Assembly: GCA_012960415.1 (NCBI GenBank)
Contig: DUBH01000022.1
Location: 1 to 64,000 of the forward strand
Source: Henriciella sp.
GTDB lineage: Bacteria; Pseudomonadota; Alphaproteobacteria; Caulobacterales; Hyphomonadaceae
Direction: 5' to 3'
DNA: 64,000 nt
Shown here one piece after another: positions 17,352 to 26,376 of the stretch (position 1 is the stretch's first letter; every line of letters begins with the position of its first letter). A program made the position numbers and the translations under genes. The notes under the pieces are model-generated. The model did no database searches. It was given only the letters and a program-made list of their open reading frames with translations, and was not told the origin of the DNA.

Positions 17352-18187
17352 AGGTTTGGCCCTGCATTAAGAAAGCTATCCATACTGTCGCCCTGAACAG
17401 CAGCAGTTTCTAGCGAGTTATCAGTATTATCCGCGACTATTTCAGTCGCTTGTTCAATTCCCGAATTCTCGATGTTTGACTGAAGTCTCTTTTGGTCGAA
17501 TTGGTTTGACTCATTGAACCCATACTCGCGCGTGTTTTGCAGGGACGCTTCTCGTTGTTCCGTTGGCGAAGAAGGATCGCTCAGCACGTCGTAATCTCGG
17601 CCAATCTCGCGGCGTTCATGCTGCGCTTCAGCCCATTGCGCCCATTGGCGCTTCTCAGGATCATTTTTGTACTCGTCTTTGATCTTGCCGTTCTCATCCA
17701 ACATTTCCTCAATCAAGTCGTTTTCCAGTCGCTCCCTATAATCCTCCATGCTTTCGCCTGGTTGGCGCTCCGGTATTTCGTCGGGATCAAGAATCTCGTT
17801 AGCCATGATTTCACGCCACGCATCACCGTATTTGGCTTCGAACCCTGCCTCGAAGTCGGCAATCTGGCCATCAAGCACGGCCATACGCTCGCGCATTGAG
17901 TTGAGGATCATCTGCATTTCCAACGCGTCTGAGCTTTGCTTGCGACGCTTCTTCTCTTCCGCGTCATTTTTGGCGCTGTGAGCGGCAGAGGCGGTGTTGG
18001 CTTGCTCCCCCGTTAACTCGGTTACGCCTCGTATTTGGCGCTGAAGTAGATCTTGCGCGTCACGGGCCGCAAAATCAGCCTTCTGAGCACGCTCGAATGT
18101 CTCTCTCGTACTGAGATCTCCGCCGCGCGCATCCATGCCCGGCGGAATCTCTAAATCCTGTATATCTTGCGGTAGCGTAATCGCCAT
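17348..18187 (-). CDS. Coiled-coil hypothetical protein
   Basis: A 279-residue acidic, charged protein without signal peptide or membrane segment. Residues 80-190 are dominated by heptad-like charged helices (KNDAEEKKRRKQSSDALEMQ and EDYRERLENDLIEEM). The C-terminal 60 residues are polar and probably unstructured. No family is recognised. It lies opposite the exported protein and downstream of the WxxG-repeat gene on the minus strand. Confidence 0.6.
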   Translation of the reverse strand: MAITLPQDIQDLEIPPGMDARGGDLSTRETFERAQKADFAARDAQDLLQRQIRGVTELTGEQANTASAAHSAKNDAEEKKRRKQSSDALEMQMILNSMRERMAVLDGQIADFEAGFEAKYGDAWREIMANEILDPDEIPERQPGESMEDYRERLENDLIEEMLDENGKIKDEYKNDPEKRQWAQWAEAQHERREIGRDYDVLSDPSSPTEQREASLQNTREYGFNESNQFDQKRLQSNIENSGIEQATEIVADNTDNSLETAAVQGDSMDSFLNAGPNL

Positions 18188-18323
18188 TTCCCCACACCCC
18201 TGTTTATTTATCGTTGGCGCATTTCCCCATGCGCATATTCAGAGTACAGGAATCAACTTAAGATATAGTTTACATAAGATTAAGATAACGTATTGGATTG
18301 ATGGGATTTAGTTCAAATTTGAG

Positions 18324-19301
18324 CTAAATTTTCTGCTCGGAAAGCGCCTCATCGAGCGCTTTTAGCAATTGGTCGACATATCCGCTTTTAGCTGTTTTTG
18401 TGACGCCGTTGGCCCAGCTCGTTATCATCGGTGCACGAATGCCCTCGGGCAGCGATTTTGCCTGCCTACGCACGAATTCAGGCCGCGTTGTGTTCAGGCG
18501 ATCCAGCTTGCTTTGGAGCGCTTCCCTCTGCTCTGCAGTAATAGGCTCGCGCCCCTCTGACACATACTGCCATGTGCTGATACTTTGATCCTGCGTCGGC
18601 GCAACGCTGGGTAAGGATTTCAGCACGGCTAGAGCCGCTTTGAACAGGTCACTCTGAACGGTTTTCACGCGGCCATGCTTCCATTTCGACATGATCTGAA
18701 CCGTAAGGTCGGCCGGCAATAGATCCTTATGCTCTGCGATTAAGCCGGGAAGCGATACGCGGGCGCGCTCCAGCTCGCGCTCAAATTTTTTCTGCATCTC
18801 CGCCGTCAAAGTCTCACGCTTGGAGGCGTCGAATTGGGGCTTCGCTGTTGGCGCTGCGCCGCTATCCGGCAAGGCGCGCAATATCCGCATGACTTCGTCG
18901 AATGCGATGCGATCCGCCGTGGTGATGCGGCCATCCTTCCAGAACCAAATCGTCTGCGCGTTTGGAAACCTGTAAGGCCCACTCGGAAGCATTCTAGCGA
19001 GGGCGGCGCAGTCAATTTGCTTCGCCTCAAAAAGCCGCGTCATCTCATCTCGTATGTCATCGGTGATGGTGAAGCTGCCCTTGGTTTCGCGCCAGGCGCT
19101 TCGAACGAAGTCCAGATGCTCCGCGCGGGCATGCCTGATCTTGCCGCTTAGCCACAGGCCGATGAGGTTTGAGTTTAGCCCGTCCGGCACATCGATACGC
19201 GATTTAAGAAGCTGCGCGGGCGTGACGCCTGATCGCTCCTGTAAGGCTTTCAGCTCCTTGATGATGTCGATCGTGATTGGCGCGCGCTCCATAGGCGCCA
19301 T
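18324..19301 (-). CDS. Four-repeat WxxG helix-turn-helix-like protein
   Basis: A 325-residue protein built from four copies of a unit of about 70-90 residues. Each copy ends with a short motif of the form I-x2-W-x2-G-x3-T/K-A followed by a hydrophobic helix: GLWLSGKIRHA (Trp50), IWFWKDGRITTA (Trp121), MSKWKHGRVKT (Trp207) and ITSWANGVTKTA (Trp296). The pattern resembles the recognition helix and turn of Cro/C1-type or homeodomain-like HTH domains, so a multivalent DNA-binding protein is plausible. I do not recognise the family. An intergenic region with two inverted repeats lies upstream. Confidence 0.65.
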   Translation of the reverse strand: MAPMERAPITIDIIKELKALQERSGVTPAQLLKSRIDVPDGLNSNLIGLWLSGKIRHARAEHLDFVRSAWRETKGSFTITDDIRDEMTRLFEAKQIDCAALARMLPSGPYRFPNAQTIWFWKDGRITTADRIAFDEVMRILRALPDSGAAPTAKPQFDASKRETLTAEMQKKFERELERARVSLPGLIAEHKDLLPADLTVQIMSKWKHGRVKTVQSDLFKAALAVLKSLPSVAPTQDQSISTWQYVSEGREPITAEQREALQSKLDRLNTTRPEFVRRQAKSLPEGIRAPMITSWANGVTKTAKSGYVDQLLKALDEALSEQKI

Positions 19302-19742
19302 TGTCCCAGAGCGCTTACGCAGCGGTCAAAGAGAAGCGCTATCCAGCGGCAATTGAGGTGGGGAAAACTCATCATGCTCATGGCAGATCGAACGCGCCAT
19401 CGTTTGCTGTGGGGTTCTTGGGGGCTAGCGCAGCCGCTCCCCTGAGCGTCGATTGAACGGGCGGCCGTTCAAACAGGGGTGGTGCAGAACGGGGGCAGGT
19501 TACGCCCTGCGAGTGATTGACCGGCGATACGGTCTATCAGCGCGCAAATGCCCTGCCCAAAATTGCAGTGACATGAAGCATCCTCGTCTTCGAGGTCTGG
19601 CGAACATGAAACGCAACTGAGGGTCAAAACTTGGGCTATGAAGCGCGCTGAATCGGGATGGGATGCAACGGGAAACCGAAGGGGTTTCCCTTGCCAAGAT
19701 GGCAGTGGTCGTACCAACTGCACATCTTGCCTAGTTCTTCCG
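19302..19742. other. Intergenic region with two perfect hairpins
   Basis: 441 bp without a convincing gene. It contains TTGAACGG-GCGG-CCGTTCAA at 19453-19472 and GGGAAACC-GAAGG-GGTTTCCC at 19670-19690, both perfect 8-bp stems with short loops. Neither is followed by a clear T-run, so they may be protein-binding or RNA structures rather than terminators. The only long frame (19469-19723 minus) has no convincing features. Confidence 0.5.
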
Positions 19743-22652
19743 TTAAGGCTTCAAGCGATCTTCCAATTTCTTGAATCTTGCTCGCACGCTCGAATTGTCA
19801 CTGACCTCTGCCAGCCTGCTTAAGTCGTTGAGCGTCATATTTGAAAGCTCTATGGCTTCAACGTATTCGAAATGACGATACAACTCACTTAATTCCTCTG
19901 AATAAATATCGTCTATCTCTTCTTCACCCCACAAAAATACAAATTTCTTTATTGTTTCGTACACTCCCAGATAAAGATCATTCAATTTCTCAGAATTCAG
20001 TTCGGCTCGAAGTTTTCCGATCAAAAAAACGATTTCCAATCCGAACAAGACGAAATAGCGCCTGATCGCTTGCACCTCTTCACTTCTCAGGGTGAAGCTT
20101 TTGCCTTCAACCAAAAACGTTTCGTCCTGATCAAACAACTTTTCCGCAAATGTGAAGGCTGTCAGCGCCTGTTCGATTGAATCAAGCCCCCGGCTCAATG
20201 CTTCTCTACCAACGGAAATGCAAGCAGACGCCATTCGGGGGATCAGATCATTAGCGTGACTGATCGTATAAAATGCCTCCATAGTCATCGCTAGAAAGCG
20301 GGTTGCAGTGTCCAAACTCTCGGTGGAGGAACCTTGCAAAGCGAGAGAACACGATGCACGAACTCGAGCTAAGCGAACGTGCGAGTCGTCCAAGTACAAT
20401 GAATTTTGGTCAGCAGAGAAAAAGCGCAATTCAGCAAGATTTAACTTTTGATATTCGGCGAGAATATCGCTCAGCAGATAGAGAGAAAACGTGTACTGCT
20501 TTTCGATGACTGTTTCCATTTCGCCAAACAGACGGTCGCGAAATGTATTCTTCCAATATTCCACAGCCTTTTGGTGGTATGAATTGCACTTGGCTAGATC
20601 CCCGGCGTCATAAGAAACAAAAACCATCCAGAACGACGCATTTAGAAGTGAGTAAATGGTTTTAGGCGCCAAGTTTTGACTTAAAACGCTTTCTAGAACA
20701 TGGAACTGGTCTTCCGCTCTACGAAATTCGTGATTCCTGGCTAGGGCAATCACATATGCCGAGAGGCCAGTTAGATATTGATTTATCGCATAAGCGTCTC
20801 CCGCCTCCGCGCAATTTTCAGCTAACAACACGCAAGCTTCCGCCCCCAGCTCATGGTAAGCGATTTCTGGAATATAGCTCAGCAACATCATCCAGAGGCG
20901 AACGCTTTCTATCGCTGGCCGCTGCTGCAGCAAAAAAAGCGTCGACGGATGCGATGGAAAGTCTTCAATCAACCGATATAGAAACGAAAATGTCGCTCTC
21001 GGTTTATGTCTCCAGCAGAACGCCAAGAGATCGGTAACATCATTTCTTCTCGGGCTGCGGCCTCCGCTATTATAGTTTGTAGCGCTCTCCACGAGGCGTA
21101 AAACTTGATATTCCGCTAGTACGTCCGGCTCTCGGGCGTGGACTCTAGAATAGTGTGACCCTTCCGATGCGAGGGCATATCCAAGCAAGCGTTGAACGAT
21201 GTCGATATCGGGGTCCTGCCACCTATCGCTTAGCTCCCTCATATCGATTTGCCCAACGACGTTCGCGCACATTGCCTGTAATTCGGATTGCGCTGGGGCA
21301 ACACGCAGCGCCAAACCTTTTAGAGATCTCGCTTCGTGAGGCTTTCCGAACATCAATTTTGCATCATGATCCAAGGCAAAATCGAGAAGTGGATAAATTG
21401 ACTCATCGTACTGCAACACAGGCCCACATCCATTGGTCACAGCCTCCGCCGCCAACATTGAAAAAAGCGGAGTTCTCCTAGACGTGCGCGCTTGACGGTC
21501 AGATGCCTCGTTTTTCGATGACGGCTCATTTGCTCCAAGGAATGAGGCAATCGCCGCAAACTCATCCTCAGTAAGGCTTCGGCCTGGATAGAGACTGGCG
21601 ACCCAGAATGCAGCAATCTCTTTGAGCTGATCGATTGTCATTGTCTCTAAATAGAGAGCTCGCCTCGGGTCAAATACGGCATCAAGAGCCGGCTGGGCAT
21701 CCAATTCCAGGTTGGCCAACAAGACATGATGCCAACTCGTCGCCAGCCTTTCAGGACTAGCCCCATAGTTCGGGTCGAATAGCCCATCATATGGCTGTCT
21801 CTCCAAGACCAGCAGTCTAACTTGGTGGGGTGTGTCTAGTACGCTCAGCGCCGCAATCGCCTTACCGAGTAACGCTGCGCGTTCAGGGTCGGACGCATAG
21901 TCGATCACAATTAATAGTGGCTTTTGGACGGCATAGTTTTCAAGCTTGCTTATGAAAGCATCGTCAAAGTGAAGAACGAAACCTGCCTCCCAGTCCTCAC
22001 CGACGCAACGTTCGACAAACTGAAGAGCCAGCCGACTCTTGCCTTGTCCTGCCGGACCGGCGATCTGCCACCATTTGAAAGTTCGTTGGTCATCATTTTT
22101 GGCGAAATCTGTAAGACGCTCAAGCTCTGCTTTTCGCCCAACGAAGTCGGTTGCCTTTTGTGAGTAGCGCATATTTGCGACATGGGCATTTTGCGCAAGC
22201 TCCATTTTTTTAGGAACAATAAGCCCAAGCGTCGAACGGGAATTACTTTGTTCTCGGTTGCCCAACGCCCTTTCGGGCCACCCAACGAGTTTAGCGTAAT
22301 CGTTGAAAACCTCTGGGAAATATAGTGAACACCAAAGCAGAAATGGCGCCGCATACCGCCTAACTGGCGTCGTGCCGTCGATTGGCTCCGTAGGCGGTAC
22401 AAGCTTTGGGTACCGCGCGGAAATTATATTTCCAGCACCCTTATCGCTATCCGTGGCGCTCGCTACTTTGATTTCAAAGAGTTCGCAAATCTCAATAAAT
22501 TCATCGGCGCGATGAAGAAATGCATCTTTGCGGTAAATTGTCGGGATTGAAGCGATGGACGCTACGAACGCTTCACGTTGGGAGCGCGGTAATTTTTCCC
22601 ATCGTAAACGGAGGCTACTATAAGCTCCAATATGTCTCGAAAGATCGCGCAA
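19743..22652 (-). CDS. STAND-type NTPase with helical-repeat C-terminus
   Basis: A 969-residue protein. It has an N-terminal domain of about 165 residues of unknown type, then FVGRKAELERL and a P-loop GPAGQGKSRLAL at 199-210. Walker B follows at about 245-254 (LLIVIDYASD), then a winged-helix-like region. The last 450 residues are TPR-like helices (ENCAEAGDAYAINQYLTGLS). This is the layout of signal-transducing STAND ATPases, many of which are phage sensors. The start is TTG, chosen because AGGAG lies seven to eight bases upstream. It lies in the defence-rich cargo of the element; an antiviral role is inference. Confidence 0.82.
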   Translation of the reverse strand: MRDLSRHIGAYSSLRLRWEKLPRSQREAFVASIASIPTIYRKDAFLHRADEFIEICELFEIKVASATDSDKGAGNIISARYPKLVPPTEPIDGTTPVRRYAAPFLLWCSLYFPEVFNDYAKLVGWPERALGNREQSNSRSTLGLIVPKKMELAQNAHVANMRYSQKATDFVGRKAELERLTDFAKNDDQRTFKWWQIAGPAGQGKSRLALQFVERCVGEDWEAGFVLHFDDAFISKLENYAVQKPLLIVIDYASDPERAALLGKAIAALSVLDTPHQVRLLVLERQPYDGLFDPNYGASPERLATSWHHVLLANLELDAQPALDAVFDPRRALYLETMTIDQLKEIAAFWVASLYPGRSLTEDEFAAIASFLGANEPSSKNEASDRQARTSRRTPLFSMLAAEAVTNGCGPVLQYDESIYPLLDFALDHDAKLMFGKPHEARSLKGLALRVAPAQSELQAMCANVVGQIDMRELSDRWQDPDIDIVQRLLGYALASEGSHYSRVHAREPDVLAEYQVLRLVESATNYNSGGRSPRRNDVTDLLAFCWRHKPRATFSFLYRLIEDFPSHPSTLFLLQQRPAIESVRLWMMLLSYIPEIAYHELGAEACVLLAENCAEAGDAYAINQYLTGLSAYVIALARNHEFRRAEDQFHVLESVLSQNLAPKTIYSLLNASFWMVFVSYDAGDLAKCNSYHQKAVEYWKNTFRDRLFGEMETVIEKQYTFSLYLLSDILAEYQKLNLAELRFFSADQNSLYLDDSHVRLARVRASCSLALQGSSTESLDTATRFLAMTMEAFYTISHANDLIPRMASACISVGREALSRGLDSIEQALTAFTFAEKLFDQDETFLVEGKSFTLRSEEVQAIRRYFVLFGLEIVFLIGKLRAELNSEKLNDLYLGVYETIKKFVFLWGEEEIDDIYSEELSELYRHFEYVEAIELSNMTLNDLSRLAEVSDNSSVRARFKKLEDRLKP

Positions 22653-22685
22653 GCAGCTTTCTCCTGATGGGAAAATACTAGCTGC

Positions 22686-23291
22686 CTATGGTTGAGGGTC
22701 AATTTCTACTCGATTAGTACCCTGATACATGCCATCGACATATGTGTCTGCCTTAATGAGCTGGCCGTTATCATCATATGTTTCTTCAGCAGGCAGCCCA
22801 TCTTCGCGGAAATGTTCGTTATTCTGCTTCCAAATCTTCTTATAAACATTGCCGGTTCGCAGGTCCGTATAAATTGTCTGAGGACCGTCGACCCTATGAG
22901 CCTGATCTCTGATATAATATTCCACGATCTCGTCTTTGCCGTCGTTAAGATATAATGCAGGCCCCTCGGTGTTGTGGCATACTCCCCACGTACCGTGCCC
23001 CAAAACGGCATAATGACACTCGAAGTAAGTCTTATTACTGAGGGCGTCGTAAATCTTTAGGGCGGGCCCAAATCCTTCGGCGCGCCCTGGTCGCTCTAAT
23101 CCTCTCGAGCCAACCGGCGAAAACCTTTGAACAAGGCATCGCTCCAAGGGAATACCGGCGCTTCCCTCAATTTGGTCGACCTCCCATTCCATATATAGCG
23201 CTAAGGCCACACAATGAGGGAAGTCCCCAAGTGTACCAATTTGCATTTGGGTGGCGAGACCACCTTCATTTAAAATTAAGCTAACAGTCAC
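22686..23291 (-). CDS. MORN-like repeat hypothetical protein
   Basis: A 201-residue protein, probably started by GTG at 23291, although no ribosome-binding site is evident. The second half has repeated aromatic and acidic units of the kind HRVDGPQTIYTD and FREDGLPAEETYDDNG, resembling MORN-like or toxin-associated H-R-x-D-G-P repeats. The first 90 residues are unassigned. It lies 33 bp upstream of the STAND NTPase gene on the same strand and may be expressed with it. Function unknown. Confidence 0.55.
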   Translation of the reverse strand: MTVSLILNEGGLATQMQIGTLGDFPHCVALALYMEWEVDQIEGSAGIPLERCLVQRFSPVGSRGLERPGRAEGFGPALKIYDALSNKTYFECHYAVLGHGTWGVCHNTEGPALYLNDGKDEIVEYYIRDQAHRVDGPQTIYTDLRTGNVYKKIWKQNNEHFREDGLPAEETYDDNGQLIKADTYVDGMYQGTNRVEIDPQP

Positions 23292-23368
23292 AAATTAATA
23301 TATCATTATGATATTTATTATGCAAATTTTTTGTATATTTTCAGTCGTGTAAATACTGCACAATAGGT

Positions 23369-23398
23369 GGGTGGGACAAAACGGGATGTATCCCACCC
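23369..23398. repeat. Inverted repeat in an AT-rich intergenic region
   Basis: A perfect 8-bp stem GGGTGGGA/TCCCACCC with a 14-nt loop, following an AT-rich stretch at 23291-23365. It lies between divergent genes and could be an operator or RNA structure. Confidence 0.4.
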
Positions 23399-23473
23399 TA
23401 GCCTCTGCTCGGATCATTGGGTCGACACCGATCAAACGAGCAGACGTGCTCTTCAACCTAAAGAGCAATCCCG

Positions 23474-23863
23474 ATGAAGATATACATTCCGGAGAATACA
23501 AGGGTTCAAGCTGGGCGCTATCACGACATAATGAGCCGCCAATTCTTATACTGGACGGCACATAAGTTCTGGATTGAGGGCATTACCCGCACGGGCGGCC
23601 TCAATGCTTTCACCTCCTCAATTTTTCACCCCCATGTGCAATTGCGCGATGAATGGGGAGAAGAGTTGCTAGTGCCGGAGGATTGGGTGGAGCGGGCATT
23701 CGATGATGACGGAAGCTGGATTACGCACATCAAGCGCTTCGTTTCGACGCCTCCGAAAAAGGCCCCCTATCGGACAAATTATGACCGTCTTCTGATAGCT
23801 GACCTGCACTTTAAAATTGTCGGAAACCCAATAGTTCGGAAGCCGATAACGCTACCCGCTTAG
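23474..23863 (+). CDS. Hypothetical protein
   Basis: A 129-residue protein with normal composition and no recognised domain. It starts at an ATG with a weak AAGAG site eight bases upstream. The sequence has mixed alpha/beta character (EWGEELLVPEDWVERAFDDD) and no signal peptide. It precedes the envelope/coupling-protein operon by 120 bp. It could be a small accessory gene of the element or a spurious frame. Confidence 0.45.
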   Translation: MKIYIPENTRVQAGRYHDIMSRQFLYWTAHKFWIEGITRTGGLNAFTSSIFHPHVQLRDEWGEELLVPEDWVERAFDDDGSWITHIKRFVSTPPKKAPYRTNYDRLLIADLHFKIVGNPIVRKPITLPA

Positions 23864-23983
23864 CCGGATATGATGTGTCGTTGCAGAGCGCCAGGAACTC
23901 TCCAGCGAGCAGGCTGATCCCAACTCAAAATTGGAGCGCTGCATCGTCTTGATGCGGCGCTTCAAACACGAAGGGCTCAGGCT

Positions 23984-24931
23984 ATGTCGAAAGATTTTTC
24001 GGTCGATCCAGACCTCAATTTCGCGCGTCAGTTGCGCAACCATTCGGAAGGCAAGCAAGCGGTCGAGACTCATGCACAAAACAAGTGGGATGCTCAACAT
24101 GGCCACGAATACTCGCGCGCGAAGAAAGAGGAGGAACAAGCGCAATTCGACCTCGATGAGTGTGATCGTCAACTTCGGCGAGCACAAAAGGTCCTCGAAG
24201 GAACGGATCGCTACGCCTCAAAGAGCAAGATCACGGAACAAGAGAACGCAAGCGAGGGTGACGTTTCATTCTCGGAGTGGTCGGTCTTTGATCGCATCAC
24301 CTTGTTAGTCGCTCTTTGCTCGAGCGGCGTTTTGCTAGCGCTTGGAGCAACTAATGTCGCGACTGTCATTTTGGCGTCGGGTATCCCCGTATTTCTAGAT
24401 CAGCCAATTCTAGCCTGGCTACTGGCAGGCTTAGTGCCAGCGGCCGCAATTGCCCTGAAGAGCGGCAGCAACCTGCTCCAGCTCGATAAAAGCAGACGTA
24501 ACTTCTCTGTCACCATCTTCGCCCTCGCCTGCATCACTGCGGTCATATGGGTTGTCCTTTTTTCGGTGAGCTTTGAGGGTGCGACCCCTGACATCAATCT
24601 TGATGCGCTCTTCGAAGATAGCGATAGCGGGCATGATCTAACCGCCCTGCGCAATACCGTTCAAATCCTGGCAGAGGTTCTGATCGGTGCGGCGCTCTTT
24701 CTTGTCGTCGACAAAATTATAGCCAGCTACCGCGTCGGTTATCGCCAAGCGAATGAGGCTTATCCAGAAGCGGAGAAGGACGTGCATCTGTGGGAAGCGC
24801 GGGTCGCCGCCGCGCGCGAAGTCTTCAATGAGGCGCACGGCAAAGTCTCCCGACTGTCCGCTGCTCGCGCGGCATATGTCAGCGAGGCTCTTGCCGACTG
24901 GCTTTCCCAGCAATCCGGCAAGCGGTCTTGA
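23984..24931 (+). CDS. Membrane protein with flanking coiled coils
   Basis: A 315-residue inner-membrane protein. It has an N-terminal charged helix of about 95 residues (EYSRAKKEEEQAQFDLDECD), three or four membrane segments between about residues 105 and 240 (ITLLVALCSSGVLLALGATN, ILAWLLAGLVPAAAIAL, TIFALACITAVIWVVLF, and a last one near VLIGAALFLVVDKIIA), and a C-terminal cytoplasmic coiled coil. An AAGGG site lies eight bases upstream of the ATG. It is the first gene of an apparent three-gene unit with an exported protein and the coupling protein, suggesting a role at the membrane during transfer; no family name is recognised. Confidence 0.72.
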   Translation: MSKDFSVDPDLNFARQLRNHSEGKQAVETHAQNKWDAQHGHEYSRAKKEEEQAQFDLDECDRQLRRAQKVLEGTDRYASKSKITEQENASEGDVSFSEWSVFDRITLLVALCSSGVLLALGATNVATVILASGIPVFLDQPILAWLLAGLVPAAAIALKSGSNLLQLDKSRRNFSVTIFALACITAVIWVVLFSVSFEGATPDINLDALFEDSDSGHDLTALRNTVQILAEVLIGAALFLVVDKIIASYRVGYRQANEAYPEAEKDVHLWEARVAAAREVFNEAHGKVSRLSAARAAYVSEALADWLSQQSGKRS

Positions 24932-24948
24932 GACAAAGGAGACTTCTC

Positions 24949-26238
24949 ATGGACATGCTTAAAATCGCAATAGCATCATCGGCTATCGCATTGGCCTTGG
25001 CAGCACCTGCTGCCAAGGCTGACAACCTTGCGGTCGGACTTTCACCGCATGGCGAAAGTTCGCTCAAGCAAGCAGAAGCCAAAGATGCGATCCGACTAAT
25101 GCTGGAGACAGTTGAGCCAGGCGAAACCGCCTCGGTATTCGATGCATTTTCTGGCGAATTGATCTGCACATTCGAAGTGCCTGATCGTAGCAGCTACAGG
25201 TCAGCCAAAGCGAAGCTCAACAAGAATGCAGGCTGCGTACGGCGAATTTTGCAATTTACCAAATCTGCCAACGCGGATGGCGAAGCAGGCGCACTCGATC
25301 TGAGCGAATTTCTCCGCCTCCTCGCAAGACAGGCTCCGACGAGCCAGCTTGAGACGGTTGTGATCTTCGGCTCGCCGATCATCAACAACCCCCGCCAGCC
25401 AAGCCTTTATATGGCCGGCGGCCGCATACCATCGGATGGTCACGTTTTCACAGATCGCGCCAACTCACCCTTCAGTATGTCAGGTCTTGGCAAGCCATTA
25501 GAGGGCGTCGCGATCCACTTCGCCAGCGAAGGGTACCGGTGGTCGGTCAATGATCAGCACAGCTATTTCACCGGCCGTTTCTGGGCAATTAGCTCAAACG
25601 CTCTCGGGGCTGAACTTGCAACTTTCAGCGCAGATCGTGATCAGCTTATAGAGCGCGTGAAGAGCGGCGTTCGTCAACCGACCGAGAAATTCGAGCCCTC
25701 GCCCTCCGACAAGCTGGAGATGCTACAGGTTCGCATAGATCGAGGACGCTACGTGCCTATTTACGACCGTGAGGTCAGCACGAGTGAATTGGAAGCGTCT
25801 GAAATTGCAGAGGCTAAGAATGTCGAGCTTGGTATCAAGTGGGATTGCTCGTCTTGCGACCTCGACATTTACGCGCGGCCCGGCCCAGGGGCGGACATTT
25901 TGTACTTCGGCCGTACGCGGTCTCGCGAAGGGGTCTTCCACAAGGACTTCGTTCAGGGTCGCGATCTGATGAACGGGCTCGAAACCATTAGCTTCAGCGC
26001 GCCTATCAATCTCAATGAGTTGCTCATCGCCGTGAATCTCTATTCCGGCCATCAGGCTGATGGGATTTCTGGTGAAGTGAGGCTGGCTGTCGACGGAAGG
26101 ACCTACGCCAGAGAATTCAAGATCTCGGCTGAGAAAGGCAATCGTGCATCCGGCCTCACCAACTTGCTGAAATCGGGCTCTGCCACGAATGACGCATGGA
26201 TTACGATTGATCCAGTAGCTCTGGTTTCTGCTCAATAG
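24949..26238 (+). CDS. Exported protein, possible vWA-like fold
   Basis: A 429-residue secreted protein started at the ATG after AAAGGAG. The signal peptide is clear (MDMLKIAIASSAIALALAAP, cleavage after AKA). Residues 40-150 alternate strands and helices with ETASVFDAFSGELICTFEV and LETVVIFGSPI, which is compatible with a von Willebrand A-like domain, but the MIDAS DxSxS is not obvious. The C-terminal part has a paired-cysteine motif IKWDCSSCDLDIYARP. It lies 17 bp downstream of the membrane protein and ends at a strong terminator before the coupling protein. Possibly a periplasmic component of the transfer apparatus. Confidence 0.68.
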   Translation: MDMLKIAIASSAIALALAAPAAKADNLAVGLSPHGESSLKQAEAKDAIRLMLETVEPGETASVFDAFSGELICTFEVPDRSSYRSAKAKLNKNAGCVRRILQFTKSANADGEAGALDLSEFLRLLARQAPTSQLETVVIFGSPIINNPRQPSLYMAGGRIPSDGHVFTDRANSPFSMSGLGKPLEGVAIHFASEGYRWSVNDQHSYFTGRFWAISSNALGAELATFSADRDQLIERVKSGVRQPTEKFEPSPSDKLEMLQVRIDRGRYVPIYDREVSTSELEASEIAEAKNVELGIKWDCSSCDLDIYARPGPGADILYFGRTRSREGVFHKDFVQGRDLMNGLETISFSAPINLNELLIAVNLYSGHQADGISGEVRLAVDGRTYAREFKISAEKGNRASGLTNLLKSGSATNDAWITIDPVALVSAQ

Positions 26239-26254
26239 ATCAGACGGAAAATGC

Positions 26255-26290
26255 AAAAGGCTCCGCCACACATGGCGGGGCCTTTTCTTA
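26255..26290 (+). terminator. Intrinsic terminator between the exported protein and the coupling protein
   Basis: A 14-bp stem with one G-U pair (AAAAGGCTCCGCCA with TGGCGGGGCCTTTT) and a CACA loop, ending in TTTTCTTA. It separates the two upstream genes from the traG-like gene, which therefore probably has its own promoter in the 87 bp that follow. Confidence 0.85.
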
Positions 26291-26376
26291 TCCACGACGC
26301 GCACCAAACACTCCCGCATATTCGGTCTACACACGTCACGCTTTTCGATCTCTCACGCAACAGCAAGGAGTTCGGC

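Noticed and set aside
19469..19723. 84-codon minus-strand frame between the WxxG-repeat and STAND genes
   Set aside because: It has no ribosome-binding site, an unusual Cys- and Pro-rich composition and overlaps the two hairpins.
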